Source: Microbulbifer sp. THAF38 (GTDB lineage: Bacteria; Pseudomonadota; Gammaproteobacteria; Pseudomonadales; Cellvibrionaceae). Taken from it: a stretch of DNA of 64,000 bases. This document shows positions 54,223 to 63,810 of this stretch, piece after piece (the stretch's first letter is position 1; each line of letters starts with the position of its first letter). Location: NCBI RefSeq assembly GCF_009363535.1, contig NZ_CP045369.1, positions 4,227,001-4,291,000 on the forward strand. The letters run 5' to 3'. A model generated the notes under the pieces. It did no database searches, had not been told where the DNA came from, and was given only the letters and a program-made list of their open reading frames with translations. Position numbers and translations under genes: made by a program.

Positions 54223-55278
54223 ATGTTGAGGGCTGAGACAGTGGAAAGCGAGACTCCCAAACTCCGCGAAGCGGACCCAGGTATCCTCGCCGCGGTAGTT
54301 CGCGCCCAACTGGTGGGCGCCGAGGCAGCGGGGCTGGACTGCCAACAGCTGCTGCGGGATAGCGGGATAGATCCTGGCCACCTCGACGATTCCGACAGCC
54401 GTATCGGCCGCGAGCAGATGGCCAGCCTACTGCGCCTGGAGTGGGACTTGCTGAATGATGAGTCCGGTGGCTTTCTGGCCCGCCCCTGGCTGCCCGGCAC
54501 CTTTGCCATGATGGGGCACGCCTGCATCAGCTGTCCCAACCTGCGCCGAGCCCTACTGCGCTCAGCGCGTTTTATCAGCATGGTCAGCGACGACCTTCAC
54601 ATCAAACTGGTAGAAGATGGCGAAGAAGCCAGACTAATTATTCACCACAGCAACGATAAAAAGTTACCCAACCAGATTTTTGTAGAGTCCATCGCGGTCA
54701 TCTGGCTGCGCTTTTTTAGCTGGCTGATTGATCGCACCATTTTACTCGAGCGGGTGTTATTGGCTTTCCCGCCACCGGATTACAATGAGGACTACAGCGA
54801 TATGTTCCCATGCCGGCACTACTTCAACCAGGCCGAAACCTGCCTGGTATTTAACACCCGTTATTTGCAAATGCCGCTGGTGCGGGACGAGCAGCAACTG
54901 GCAGATTTCCTCTCCCGAGCACCGGAATGTCTGCTCACCCAATATAAATCTGACCACAGCTTTACCGGCCGCATACGTCGTATGCTGCAACAACAGAACA
55001 GCATTGAGAATCTCTCCCTAGACGATGTGGCTGCTCGTCTGTTTACCTCCCCGCAAACACTGCGCCGGCGCCTTAAAGACGAAGGCAACAGCTGGCAGGA
55101 CATCAAAGATTCGGTGCGCCGAGATATGGCCGTGTATCAACTAAAACAGCAGGAAACCGCTGTAGCGGAAATTGCCGAGCGACTCGGCTTTTCTGAACCC
55201 AGTGCTTTCAACCGTGCATTTAAGAAATGGACAGGCCTCGCTCCCGGCGCCTATCGGGAGAAATTTCGCAGCTGTTAA
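54223..55278 (+). CDS. AraC-family transcriptional regulator (OruR/ArgR-type)
   Basis: A 351-residue regulator. An N-terminal arabinose-binding-like domain of the PF12625 type spans about 25-210, and a C-terminal double HTH follows (about 255-345, SLDDVAARLFTSPQTLRRRL and VAEIAERLGFSEPSAFNRAFKKW). Start ambiguity: ATG 54223 has no clear SD; GTG 54241 has GAGG ten bases upstream. Related proteins regulate ornithine, fatty-acid or virulence genes. The beta-oxidation block 1.7 kb downstream is a possible but untested target. Confidence 0.9.
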   Translation: MLRAETVESETPKLREADPGILAAVVRAQLVGAEAAGLDCQQLLRDSGIDPGHLDDSDSRIGREQMASLLRLEWDLLNDESGGFLARPWLPGTFAMMGHACISCPNLRRALLRSARFISMVSDDLHIKLVEDGEEARLIIHHSNDKKLPNQIFVESIAVIWLRFFSWLIDRTILLERVLLAFPPPDYNEDYSDMFPCRHYFNQAETCLVFNTRYLQMPLVRDEQQLADFLSRAPECLLTQYKSDHSFTGRIRRMLQQQNSIENLSLDDVAARLFTSPQTLRRRLKDEGNSWQDIKDSVRRDMAVYQLKQQETAVAEIAERLGFSEPSAFNRAFKKWTGLAPGAYREKFRSC

Positions 55279-55328
55279 CGGTTATTAGTTCATGCATAAG
55301 TGAAAGAAAAACTGAATTCAGTCTCATC

Positions 55329-55358
55329 AAATAGCCCCGCAAAAATGCGGGGCTATTT
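55329..55358. terminator. bidirectional terminator between the AraC-type and DUF937-OmpA genes
   Basis: AAATAGCCCCGC, loop AAAAAT, GCGGGGCTATTT: a strong symmetrical hairpin between convergent genes. Confidence 0.93.
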
Positions 55359-55402
55359 ATTTCGGGGACCAGGTTATTTCGGGAACCACGGTCTTAAAAA
55401 TT

Positions 55403-56644
55403 CTACTCAGTGGTTACCACCCGTACACTAATACGCTCATTTTTCTTCTGCTGATCTGAGGTTTGTCCAGCCGCACTTTGCGGCAGAGGCTTGGCAGAGC
55501 CCATACCAGTCGCAGTTATACGATTGGCCGCAATGCCCTTTTGCAATAGCAATTCCCGCACAACATCCGCCCTCTCCTGAGAAATCTCCTGCTCTTTAAT
55601 TTCATTGCCCTCACCTTTCACATGCCCTTCAATGGCGACAGTGAGATTTGGGTTTTCCTGCATAATTTGCGCGAGCGCATCAATATCCGGCGCTTTAGGA
55701 TTTAGGAGTTTTGCGGTGCCCGGTTCAAATTTCACCTGCAGGATAAATTCCTGGTTGGGATCCCGGTCAAAGCTCTTTAAATAGTCGCGAAGATTGCTGG
55801 AGAATTTATCCGGCCCCAGCTGTGCCTGGGCATTACTCTCATTGGGAGGCGTGTCTCCCGCCGGCTCCGAAGGAGATTCCATAAAGGCTTGCTCCTGCGG
55901 GGTTTCGGAAGGCTGATCGGCAGCCCGCTCTTGTCTGCCCTTATTCATACACATATTTAGCGCATAGAGGGCAATCAGCACTAATAATAATGGAAAAAAC
56001 CAGCTACTAAAGCTCACGGGCTTTTTCTTTTCCCCATGCCCATGCAGTGCCTGCTCCCGCGGTTCCTGGGGCTTCGCATGTCCATGGGTGACCAAAGCCG
56101 CCCCAAGATTGTCAAACCCTTTTACATCCAGAGCGTCCAGGAGCGCATCGGGGACCTTGTCACGCAGGAACTCCCGCTGGCCTATTAAAAAAGAAGCCAG
56201 ATCGGAAACATCCATTTTATGTGCTTTCACCTGAGCCCCTAAGAGAGCCGTCACCAATGGCAGTACCATTTTAAGCAGGTGTCCGCCTTCATTGCCGGGC
56301 ACTTCCGTGGTGGCAACCTTGGTCACTTCACCGACCCGGGTACCAAATACTTTTTGCAAGGTCGCATCATCGCCCGGGAGGGATGCCGCCAACTTTTCCT
56401 TGTCTGAGAACTGCGCCAATACATCGGATAGCTCAGGAGCTTCACTACCAGTGACCATATTGAACAGATAAGCCATACCGGTTTTACTGCTGGCTTTATT
56501 CAGCATGCCCGCCAGAACGAATGCAATACCGGTATCCAGTGCTGACTGGCCTTTCTCTGCCGGAAGATTGAGTGCGGCTGCCAGGGTACCAATACCTGAA
56601 GCGCCCAGTTGGCTCGCCGCCAGTTCCAGTAGATTCTCTGCCAT
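55403..56644 (-). CDS. DUF937 (YidB-like) - membrane helix - OmpA domain fusion protein
   Basis: A 413-residue protein. An N-terminal DUF937/YidB-like region (about 1-185) is rich in small residues and helices. A linker, one membrane helix (SSWFFPLLLVLIALYALNMC, about 212-232) and an acidic/Pro linker lead to a C-terminal OmpA-like peptidoglycan-binding domain (about 290-410). That domain carries VAIEGHVKGEGNEIKEQEIS, where most OmpA domains have G-H-T-D; the T-D is replaced by V-K. The start at 56644 has AGGA six bases upstream. The topology would place the YidB-like part in the cytoplasm. Confidence 0.82.
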   Translation of the reverse strand: MAENLLELAASQLGASGIGTLAAALNLPAEKGQSALDTGIAFVLAGMLNKASSKTGMAYLFNMVTGSEAPELSDVLAQFSDKEKLAASLPGDDATLQKVFGTRVGEVTKVATTEVPGNEGGHLLKMVLPLVTALLGAQVKAHKMDVSDLASFLIGQREFLRDKVPDALLDALDVKGFDNLGAALVTHGHAKPQEPREQALHGHGEKKKPVSFSSWFFPLLLVLIALYALNMCMNKGRQERAADQPSETPQEQAFMESPSEPAGDTPPNESNAQAQLGPDKFSSNLRDYLKSFDRDPNQEFILQVKFEPGTAKLLNPKAPDIDALAQIMQENPNLTVAIEGHVKGEGNEIKEQEISQERADVVRELLLQKGIAANRITATGMGSAKPLPQSAAGQTSDQQKKNERISVRVVTTE

Positions 56645-57021
56645 AGTCAATCCTCACTGCCAGATTACCGCAAATTTTGGGTCGCCCCTTGAATAGCGCT
56701 GCTGAATACTCAACCTAGATAAAGGCTTTTCCTGCTAGCATGAACCCACAATAAAATATTTCGGCAGGGCTATTGCGGCCTATATGCGACGTTATCGACC
56801 ATCATTTATTGGCCGAAAATAAAAAATAAAGCGCCTTATTTGAGTGTACGGCAGACCACTCATCGAGTTAGTTTGATTTGGAATAAACAAGGCTAGAAAC
56901 TTCTCTGCATTATTTAATTGGGCTGACATCCACGTCACCGCCCCTGGCGTCTTTCATCATTGCGCCAAAACCCCACACGACTATGGTTGAACCCACAAAC
57001 AAAAATAAAGAGGCTATTACC
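56645..57021. other. 377-bp divergent intergenic region before the fatty-acid block
   Basis: It holds the promoters of the DUF937-OmpA gene and the thiolase gene. A GTTT..AAAC dyad (56871-56888, with a 10-bp centre) could be a regulator site; it resembles no site I can name with confidence. I see no RNA gene. Confidence 0.45.
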
Positions 57022-58230
57022 GTGTCCACAGAAGCCTATATTTACGATGCGATCCGCACGCCGCGAGGTAAAGGGAAACCCAGCGGCGCTCTACATGAAG
57101 TCAAACCCATCACCCTACTCTCCAACCTTTTGCGCGAGTTACAGCAGCGCGGTCAACTGGATACCGCCAAAGTCGATGACGTAGTAATGGGGTGTGTCAC
57201 CCCTATCGGTGACCAGGGTGCAGACATCGCCAAGGTCGCCACCCTCAGTGCCGGATGGGACTGGGATATCGGCGGCGTCACCCTCAACCGGTTTTGCGCT
57301 TCCGGTGCCGAGGCAGTGAATTTAGCCGCCGCCAAGGTGCGCTCTGGCTGGGAACAGCTCGTGGTGGCCGGTGGTGTGGAGTCTATGTCGCGGGTGCCCA
57401 TGGGCAGTGACGGCGGCGCCTGGGCCATGGACCCACAAACGGCCATAGAAACGGGCTTTGCCCCCCAGGGCATAGGTGCCGACCTGATCGCCACCCTCGG
57501 GGGCTTCTCCAGGGAAGATGTGGATAATTTTGCCTTGCACTCCCAACGTAAAGCCGCTGAAGCCTGGCAGCGAGGCGCCTTCGCCAAATCTGTTATCCCG
57601 GTGCGGGATCAGAACGGCCTGCTACTGCTCGATCACGATCAACTGGTGCGACCGGAGACCTCCCTGGAGGGACTCGCCAACCTCTCCCCATCATTTGCCG
57701 CCATGGGTGACCTCTGCTTCGACAGCATAGCGACCTCCCGCTATCCCCAGGTGGAAGCCATCGACCATGTACATACCGCGGGCAACTCCTCGGGCATAGT
57801 GGATGGTGCCGCCGCCATTCTTGTCGGCAGCGAGCAAGCCGGGCGGGATCTGGGCCTAACACCCCGCGCGCGCATCGTCTCCGCCGCCGTAGTCGGCACC
57901 GAACCCACCATCATGTTGACCGGACCGGCTCCCTCCGCACGCAAAGCCCTCAAAGCGGCAGGCCTGAATGCCCATGACATCGACCTCTACGAAGTCAACG
58001 AAGCCTTCGCCGCAGTGGTGCTGCGCTTCCAGCATGAACTGGATATCGACCCGCAGAAAATCAATGTAAACGGCGGCGCTATCGCTATGGGCCACCCACT
58101 CGGTGCCACAGGCGCCATGTTGATCAGCACCGTTCTCGATGAATTAGAACAGCGGCAGTTGCGCTACGGCCTGGTCACCCTTTGTGTGGGTGGCGGTATG
58201 GGCGTAGCAACCATTATCGAAAGGGTCTAG
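57022..58230 (+). CDS. acetyl-CoA C-acyltransferase (3-ketoacyl-CoA thiolase)
   Basis: A 402-residue thiolase that splits 3-ketoacyl-CoA with CoA, the last beta-oxidation step. Catalytic residues: Cys92 in [12 protein letters not shown], His358 in [10 protein letters not shown] and Cys388 in TLCVGGGMG. The start is GTG 57022 ([19 protein letters not shown]), with GAGG upstream. An in-frame ATG at 56983 adds 13 residues and has no SD. The next gene begins 8 bp after its stop, so it forms an operon with the FadB/J-type enzyme. Confidence 0.95.
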   Translation: MSTEAYIYDAIRTPRGKGKPSGALHEVKPITLLSNLLRELQQRGQLDTAKVDDVVMGCVTPIGDQGADIAKVATLSAGWDWDIGGVTLNRFCASGAEAVNLAAAKVRSGWEQLVVAGGVESMSRVPMGSDGGAWAMDPQTAIETGFAPQGIGADLIATLGGFSREDVDNFALHSQRKAAEAWQRGAFAKSVIPVRDQNGLLLLDHDQLVRPETSLEGLANLSPSFAAMGDLCFDSIATSRYPQVEAIDHVHTAGNSSGIVDGAAAILVGSEQAGRDLGLTPRARIVSAAVVGTEPTIMLTGPAPSARKALKAAGLNAHDIDLYEVNEAFAAVVLRFQHELDIDPQKINVNGGAIAMGHPLGATGAMLISTVLDELEQRQLRYGLVTLCVGGGMGVATIIERV

Positions 58231-58238
58231 GGGGAACT

Positions 58239-60395
58239 ATGAAATCTATACGCTTGGAAAAAGACGGTGACAACATTGTCCACCTGATTATGGATAACCC
58301 CAATGCCTCGGCCAATGTTATGGACCGAGATTTTACAGACGCCCTGCAGGCTGTGGTGAAGGAATTAAAGCAACAGGAATACGCAGGAATTATCGTTCGC
58401 TCGGCAAAGAAAACATTTTTTGCCGGCGGAGATCTTAAGTCACTCTACGCCGCTAAAAAAAGTGAGGCCCAAGAATTCTTTGCTTCCTGTGAGGCCCTCA
58501 AGGCTAATTTGCGTTGGCTGGAAACCCAGGGCAAACCGGTGGTTGCGGCAATCAACGGTGCCGCGCTCGGTGGTGGCTGGGAGATTGCCCTCAGCTGTCA
58601 CCACAGAATTGCTTTGGAGGACAACTCAGTAAAAATTGGTTTACCGGAGGTCACCCTCGGCCTGCTGCCCGGAGGTGGGGGCTGTGTACGTATGCCACAC
58701 TTATTGGGTATTCAAAATGCCCTGCCCTTCCTACTGGAAGGCAAACAAGTGAAAGCCAAGCAGGCCTTGGAAAGCGGTTTGATCCAGCAGACAGCAAAAG
58801 ATACTGAAGACTTACTCAACAAAGCCCGCGACTTTATTCGCGCCAACAGTGACCAGCCTAGCCTACAACCCTGGGATCAACCCGGCTACCGTATGCCCGG
58901 TGGGGATGCCAAAAATCCGAAAAATGCCCAGCTGTTAATGATTGCTCCCGCCATGCTCGAGAAAAAAACCCACGGCTGCCTACCAGCCCCCGAAGCAATA
59001 CTGGCGACAGTGATCGAAGGCTCCCAGGTAGACTTCGAAACAGCCACTCGCATTGAATCGCGCTATTTCGTCGATCTCGCTTGCGGTCAAGTGGCAAAAA
59101 ATATGATTGGCACCTTCTGGTTTGGCCTCAATGCATTGAAGGGCGGTGCCTCCCTTCCCCAAGCCGCGCGTGAATCCAAAACCACGCCTATTAAAAAGGT
59201 CGGCATACTCGGGGCTGGCATGATGGGCTCGGGTATCGCCTATGCCTGTGCCAGTAAAGGCGTTGATGTTGTGCTCAAGGATATTTCCATTGAGGCAGCG
59301 CAAAAAGGTAAGGCCTATGCAGAGAAGGCTCTACAAAAACGCCTGGAGCGCGGTCGCACCGATGAAACGCGTGTAGAAACCATCCTATCCAACATTCAGC
59401 CTACGGATAATGCTGCCAACTTAAGTGGGTGTGAACTGGTTATTGAAGCAGTATTCGAGGACCGCGAGCTAAAAGCCGAGGTCACCCGCGAGGCCGAGGC
59501 CCAACTGGGCAACAGCGCCATCTTCGCCTCCAACACCTCTACACTCCCCATCACCGGCCTAGCTCAAGCCTCCAAACGCCCCAATAATTTTATTGGCCTA
59601 CATTTTTTCTCTCCAGCAGACAAAATGCCGCTGGTGGAAATCATCTGTGGTAAGGAGACCGATGAAGAGACCCTGGCTCAGGCATTTGCCTTTGTTTTAC
59701 AAATCGGCAAAACGCCTATTGTCGTTAACGACAGTCGCGGCTTCTTCACCTCCCGAGTATTTGGTTGCTTTACCAACGAAGGGATTGGCATGCTCGGTGA
59801 AGGAGTAAACCCCGCCACTATAGAAAATGCCGCATCTCTGGCCGGATTTCCGGTGGGGCCACTGGCAGTGAGTGATGAAGTCTCACTCACGTTGATGGGC
59901 AGGATTCGCCAACAGACTATTAACGACCTGCGGAAAGAGGGTAAAAGTATTCCCACACACCCAGCAGAGTCTGTAATCGACCATATGCTGGAACTGGGGC
60001 GTGCCGGCAAGCTGGCTGGTGGCGGATTTTACTCTTACCCGGAAGGAGGTAAAAAACATCTTTGGCAGGGCCTACAGCAGGAATTCCCTCCGTCAAAGCA
60101 ACCACCTGTTGAGGATATCAAGGAGCGCCTGTTATTTATTATGGCGATCGAGACACTGCGTTGTTACGAAGAAAAAGTCCTGCGCAGTGTTCGCGAGGCC
60201 AATATAGGCTCTATTTTTGGTATTGGTTTCCCCCCTTGGACCGGTGGCGCCCTGCAATATATTAACCAATATGGCATCGCTTCTTTTGTACAGCGCGCGC
60301 ACAAACTCGCAGAAACCTACGGCGACAGATTTTCACCGCCAGAAATATTGCTGACCCTTGCAGAATCCCAGGGTGAATTGAAAGATACCGAATAG
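58239..60395 (+). CDS. multifunctional fatty-acid oxidation enzyme (FadB/FadJ type)
   Basis: A 718-residue protein (FadB is 729 and FadJ 714 in E. coli). It has an enoyl-CoA hydratase domain (about 1-190, with GAALGGGWEIALSCHHRIAL and PEVTLGLLPGGGG), the NAD-binding hydroxyacyl-CoA dehydrogenase domain from about 318 (KVGILGAGMMGSGIAYACAS), GLHFFSPADKMPLVEI with the catalytic His, and the C-terminal dehydrogenase helices. It hydrates enoyl-CoA and oxidises 3-hydroxyacyl-CoA. The thiolase-first order resembles fadI-fadJ. GGGGAA precedes the ATG at 58239. Confidence 0.94.
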   Translation: MKSIRLEKDGDNIVHLIMDNPNASANVMDRDFTDALQAVVKELKQQEYAGIIVRSAKKTFFAGGDLKSLYAAKKSEAQEFFASCEALKANLRWLETQGKPVVAAINGAALGGGWEIALSCHHRIALEDNSVKIGLPEVTLGLLPGGGGCVRMPHLLGIQNALPFLLEGKQVKAKQALESGLIQQTAKDTEDLLNKARDFIRANSDQPSLQPWDQPGYRMPGGDAKNPKNAQLLMIAPAMLEKKTHGCLPAPEAILATVIEGSQVDFETATRIESRYFVDLACGQVAKNMIGTFWFGLNALKGGASLPQAARESKTTPIKKVGILGAGMMGSGIAYACASKGVDVVLKDISIEAAQKGKAYAEKALQKRLERGRTDETRVETILSNIQPTDNAANLSGCELVIEAVFEDRELKAEVTREAEAQLGNSAIFASNTSTLPITGLAQASKRPNNFIGLHFFSPADKMPLVEIICGKETDEETLAQAFAFVLQIGKTPIVVNDSRGFFTSRVFGCFTNEGIGMLGEGVNPATIENAASLAGFPVGPLAVSDEVSLTLMGRIRQQTINDLRKEGKSIPTHPAESVIDHMLELGRAGKLAGGGFYSYPEGGKKHLWQGLQQEFPPSKQPPVEDIKERLLFIMAIETLRCYEEKVLRSVREANIGSIFGIGFPPWTGGALQYINQYGIASFVQRAHKLAETYGDRFSPPEILLTLAESQGELKDTE

Positions 60396-60536
60396 TCACG
60401 CAGAGACTGAAAAGTCACTCGGCAATGTAGAAACTTGTCGTGAATCACAGGGCTGCTTCACCCGAACAGCCCTTGAGTAGCCCAAGTTTGAAGGGTCTAC
60501 AATTCCAGATAATAAAAACGAATGTTGGAGTTCAGA

Positions 60537-61685
60537 ATGATACCGAGAACCGTTTACAACGAGGACCACGAGCATTTTCGCGATACCGTGCGGAAATTCC
60601 TGGAAAACGAGGCCGTCCCTTTCCACAGCCAGTGGGAAAAAGATGGACAGGTTGATCGTGCCCTTTGGAATAAAGCCGGGGAAATGGGTTTTCTCTGCCC
60701 CCAGATTTCCGAATCTTACGGTGGTTTGGGCCTGGACTACGGTTACAACTCGATTATCGATGAGGAAATCGCCCGAGCGGGCCTTTCTGGCGTCGGCTGG
60801 GGTCTGCACTCCAATATTGCCGTGCCCTACATTATTAATTACGGCAGCGAAGAGCAAAAAAAGAAATACCTTCCCAAATGTATCAGTGGTGAAATTGTTA
60901 CAGCCATCGCCATGACGGAACCCGGCGCCGGTTCAGATCTACAGGGGGTCAAGACAACGGCAATCAAGAAGGGAGATCACTATCTCCTCAACGGCTCTAA
61001 GACATTTATTACCAATGGACAACATGCCGATTTAGTTATTGTCGTTGCAAAAACAGACCCTAGTGAAGGCGCATCGGGGGTGAGCCTTCTCTTGGTCGAG
61101 GCCGAGCTGGCAGGATTCAAAAAAGGGAATAACCTGGAAAAGATCGGCATGAAAGCCCAGGACACCTCCGAACTTTTCTTTGATGACGTTAAGGTTCCGG
61201 TGGAAAATTTATTGGGAGCCGAAGGTCAGGGCTTTGTCTACCTAATGCAGGAATTGCCACAGGAAAGACTCAGCGTTGCTATCTTTGCCATATCCAACGC
61301 AGAAGCAGCATTAAGTTGGACAGTTGACTACGTTCGTGATCGTAAAGCCTTTGGTAAACCCATCGCAGCATTTCAGAACACCCAATTCAAGCTGGCAGAG
61401 TTGGACAGTGAACTCTCTGCTCTCAGGGTGTTTGTGGATCGCTGCCTAGAGCTGCATTATGAGAAAAAGCTTGATGTTACTACGGCTGCTAAAGCCAAAT
61501 TACTAGCGACAGATTTCCAATGTAAATTGCTAGATGAGTGTGTTCAGCTTCACGGTGGTTTTGGCTATATGTGGGAATACCCAATTGCCCGCGCCTGGGC
61601 GGATGCCAGAGTTCAGCGTATTTACGCTGGAACGAATGAAATTATGAAACTCATTATTTCCCGCGACATCCTCCGTGATGGTTAA
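60537..61685 (+). CDS. acyl-CoA dehydrogenase, long-chain (LCAD) type
   Basis: A 382-residue FAD enzyme that makes the first double bond of acyl-CoA. The FAD/substrate segments GAGSDLQGVKTTAI and QLHGGFGYMWEYP are present. The late loop reads YAGTNEIMK, without the Glu used as base in short/medium-chain enzymes. Glu243 in LPQERL matches the base position of mammalian long-chain acyl-CoA dehydrogenase, which suggests LCAD-like substrates. The ATG at 60537 has GGAG seven bases before it; the ATG at 60522 does not. It lies 141 bp after the FadB/J-type gene. Confidence 0.92.
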   Translation: MIPRTVYNEDHEHFRDTVRKFLENEAVPFHSQWEKDGQVDRALWNKAGEMGFLCPQISESYGGLGLDYGYNSIIDEEIARAGLSGVGWGLHSNIAVPYIINYGSEEQKKKYLPKCISGEIVTAIAMTEPGAGSDLQGVKTTAIKKGDHYLLNGSKTFITNGQHADLVIVVAKTDPSEGASGVSLLLVEAELAGFKKGNNLEKIGMKAQDTSELFFDDVKVPVENLLGAEGQGFVYLMQELPQERLSVAIFAISNAEAALSWTVDYVRDRKAFGKPIAAFQNTQFKLAELDSELSALRVFVDRCLELHYEKKLDVTTAAKAKLLATDFQCKLLDECVQLHGGFGYMWEYPIARAWADARVQRIYAGTNEIMKLIISRDILRDG

Positions 61686-61691
61686 CCCCCT

Positions 61692-61720
61692 AACCCGGTG
61701 ATCGTGTAGGTTACCGGGTT
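61692..61720 (+). terminator. hairpin after the acyl-CoA dehydrogenase gene
   Basis: AACCCGGT pairs perfectly with ACCGGGTT across a 13-nt loop, 6 bp past the stop. Only a weak T-rich tail follows. Confidence 0.5.
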
Positions 61721-61860
61721 TACCTCGTTATTTGATTAACCAAAGAGCTGCAAATAAATAAACTCAGCACAGAGGTTAATACCACTGAATTTTCTCGGTG
61801 ACCACCAAAGAAAACGGCCCACGAGATACTCTAAAAATAATTTTTATTGATTTTAATAAA

Positions 61861-63054
61861 ATGGATAATTTTACTGCTCCACTGCAAGGCCTAAGAATAC
61901 TCGATTTCACCACTCTACTACCCGGCCCCTACGCCACCATGCTGTTAGCAGACATGGGCGCAGAGGTTCTACGCATAGAGTCTCCCGATCGTCCAGATAT
62001 GCTAAGAGGCCTTCCTCCAATGGTCGGCAGCGCAGAGCCCGTTTCAGCAGCTCATGCAACGATAAACCGTAATAAAAAATCTCTGGCTCTGGATTTGAAA
62101 AGCCAAGAGGCAAAAGAGATTATCGAGAGGTTACTCAGCGAATACGATATTGTTATCGAACAATTTCGCCCAGGAGTAATGGAAAAACTTGGCTTTGGTT
62201 ATCAAACCCTTAGTGAGATGCGCACAGATATTATCTATTGTTCAATCACCGGATACGGACAAGATGGGCCCCTGAAAATGCGCGCTGGGCATGATATCAA
62301 TTACTTGGCACTCTCCGGACTGGCCAGCTATTCCGGTCGACTGGATAGTGGACCCAGCCTGAACGGTATGCAAATTGCCGATATTGCTGGAGGCTCCCAC
62401 CACGCAGCAATGGCTATTCTTGCCGCAGTGTATCACCGCCAACAAACAGGCCACGGCGGGCATATTGATATCAGTATGACTGACTGTGCCTATGCCTTAA
62501 ATGCCATTTGCGGTGCCAACGCCCTCGCCAATGGCCAAGATCCAGAGATGGAAATGGAGCTGCTCAACGGTGGTAGTTATTATGATTACTACTGTACTGC
62601 CGATGACCGCTACTTATCCGTTGGCAGTCTTGAACCCCAATTTGCCGAAGCTTTTTTTCTGGGAATCGGCCATCCCGAATGGATGGAGCGTGTACTCGAA
62701 AGCGATCAACAAGAGAGCTTGAAACAAGATATTGCCGCTATAATAAAGAAAAAGAAGCTCAGCGAATGGAATAGTATTTTCTCTGATATCGACGCCTGTG
62801 TAGAACCGGTTCTTCATTTCAGTGAAGCCACAGAAAGTGAATTAATTCAAAATCGTCAAATGATTGCAAATGCAGTCACAGAAAGTGGCGACACTCTCCT
62901 ACAAATCAACACGCCGTTTAAATTCAATGGAAAGAAAAATAAAAAACACCAGACAGGAGCTTCACTAGGGGCAGATAGCCGATCGACCCTGGAGTCACTT
63001 GGATATAGCTCCCAAGATATTGACCGACTATTTGCCAATAAGGTTATTGCTTAG
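61861..63054 (+). CDS. CaiB/BaiF (class III) CoA-transferase family protein
   Basis: A 397-residue CoA-transferase/racemase. The opening APLQGLRILDFTTLLPGPYA and DMGAEVLRIE are typical, with the catalytic Asp in HIDISMTDCAYALN near residue 220. The family moves CoA between acids or racemises 2-methylacyl-CoA. The start is uncertain: ATG 61861 best fits the family but lacks an SD; GTG 61798 would add 21 residues. Its base composition is more AT-rich than the genes before it. It may assist branched-chain acyl-CoA use by the upstream block. Confidence 0.87.
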   Translation: MDNFTAPLQGLRILDFTTLLPGPYATMLLADMGAEVLRIESPDRPDMLRGLPPMVGSAEPVSAAHATINRNKKSLALDLKSQEAKEIIERLLSEYDIVIEQFRPGVMEKLGFGYQTLSEMRTDIIYCSITGYGQDGPLKMRAGHDINYLALSGLASYSGRLDSGPSLNGMQIADIAGGSHHAAMAILAAVYHRQQTGHGGHIDISMTDCAYALNAICGANALANGQDPEMEMELLNGGSYYDYYCTADDRYLSVGSLEPQFAEAFFLGIGHPEWMERVLESDQQESLKQDIAAIIKKKKLSEWNSIFSDIDACVEPVLHFSEATESELIQNRQMIANAVTESGDTLLQINTPFKFNGKKNKKHQTGASLGADSRSTLESLGYSSQDIDRLFANKVIA

Positions 63055-63093
63055 AATATTTTATAAAAATATCGAGAAGAGTATTGAGAAAAA

Positions 63094-63810
63094 TCAATCT
63101 CCACCGCCACCGCAACCTCCACTACAGCCACTGGAGTCACTACTAAAACTATCAAAAAATCCGCCAGAGGAAGAATTTAATTCAGAGTCTCCCGAATCCC
63201 CTGAACATCCTGAACATCCTGAAGCGCAGGAAATATGAGAAGCACAGTAATCGGAAGTAGCCCCGGAAGAACTACTACGCCTACAGTTTAGGGAGTATTG
63301 AAAGCCATCCTTTATATTTAATTTCCGATCAATGGCAAATAATAGCGGCAGATGTCCAGGGCTCTTTGGGTTAGCCCCCTCCCTGAAGCAGGAGATACGC
63401 CATGCCCTCTTGATACCCTCCTGAGCAGAGTTAGGGGTTGGCATTGCCTCTGCCGGTGTGTGATGTAAGAAATACCCAAAAGCTTTTTTACAGAATTTCT
63501 GATAAGAGCGTGTATACAAAATAAATTCATGCCAAGCGACATCTACAACTTGAGAAGGCATAGATACCATTTTCTTTCCAGCAACTTGACAAACGCAGAA
63601 ATACTCCCGAAGAGCCTTCAATACTATATCCAACTCTTGACTGGATAGATGTGGATAAACTGTTTTTATTTTGTCTTTAATCTTCGAATGAAAGATATAA
63701 GTCTCCAGGTACTTAACCCTAGACCTTTTCCTTATCTTATATACTAAGAAAACGAGAAACATTAAAAATACAAACAAGCCAATCCATTTAAACAGCAAAA
63801 CTCTTTCCAT
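63094..63810 (-). CDS. membrane-anchored protein with Cys/Gly/Ser-rich C-terminus
   Basis: A 238-residue protein. One N-terminal membrane helix (WIGLFVFLMFLVFLVYKI, 9-26) is followed by a basic segment. A helical region follows with a conserved-looking core, MPSQVVDVAWHEFILYTRSY then FCKKAFGYFLHHTPAEAM (about 82-125), which resembles the glycine-rich-domain-containing protein (DUF1399-like) pattern V-D-x-x-W-H. The C-terminal 60 residues are Ser, Cys and Gly rich (ISCASGCSGCSGDSGDSE, SSGCSGGCGGGGD). Function unknown. It converges on the CoA-transferase gene. The tail Cys could bind metal or form disulfides; that is inference. Confidence 0.72.
   Translation of the reverse strand: MERVLLFKWIGLFVFLMFLVFLVYKIRKRSRVKYLETYIFHSKIKDKIKTVYPHLSSQELDIVLKALREYFCVCQVAGKKMVSMPSQVVDVAWHEFILYTRSYQKFCKKAFGYFLHHTPAEAMPTPNSAQEGIKRAWRISCFREGANPKSPGHLPLLFAIDRKLNIKDGFQYSLNCRRSSSSGATSDYCASHISCASGCSGCSGDSGDSELNSSSGGFFDSFSSDSSGCSGGCGGGGD

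Noticed and set aside
56871..56888. A GTTT..AAAC dyad as a PsrA or FadR site for the beta-oxidation block
   Set aside because: The arms are only 4 bp and the spacing does not clearly match either regulator, so it is noted only in the intergenic entry.
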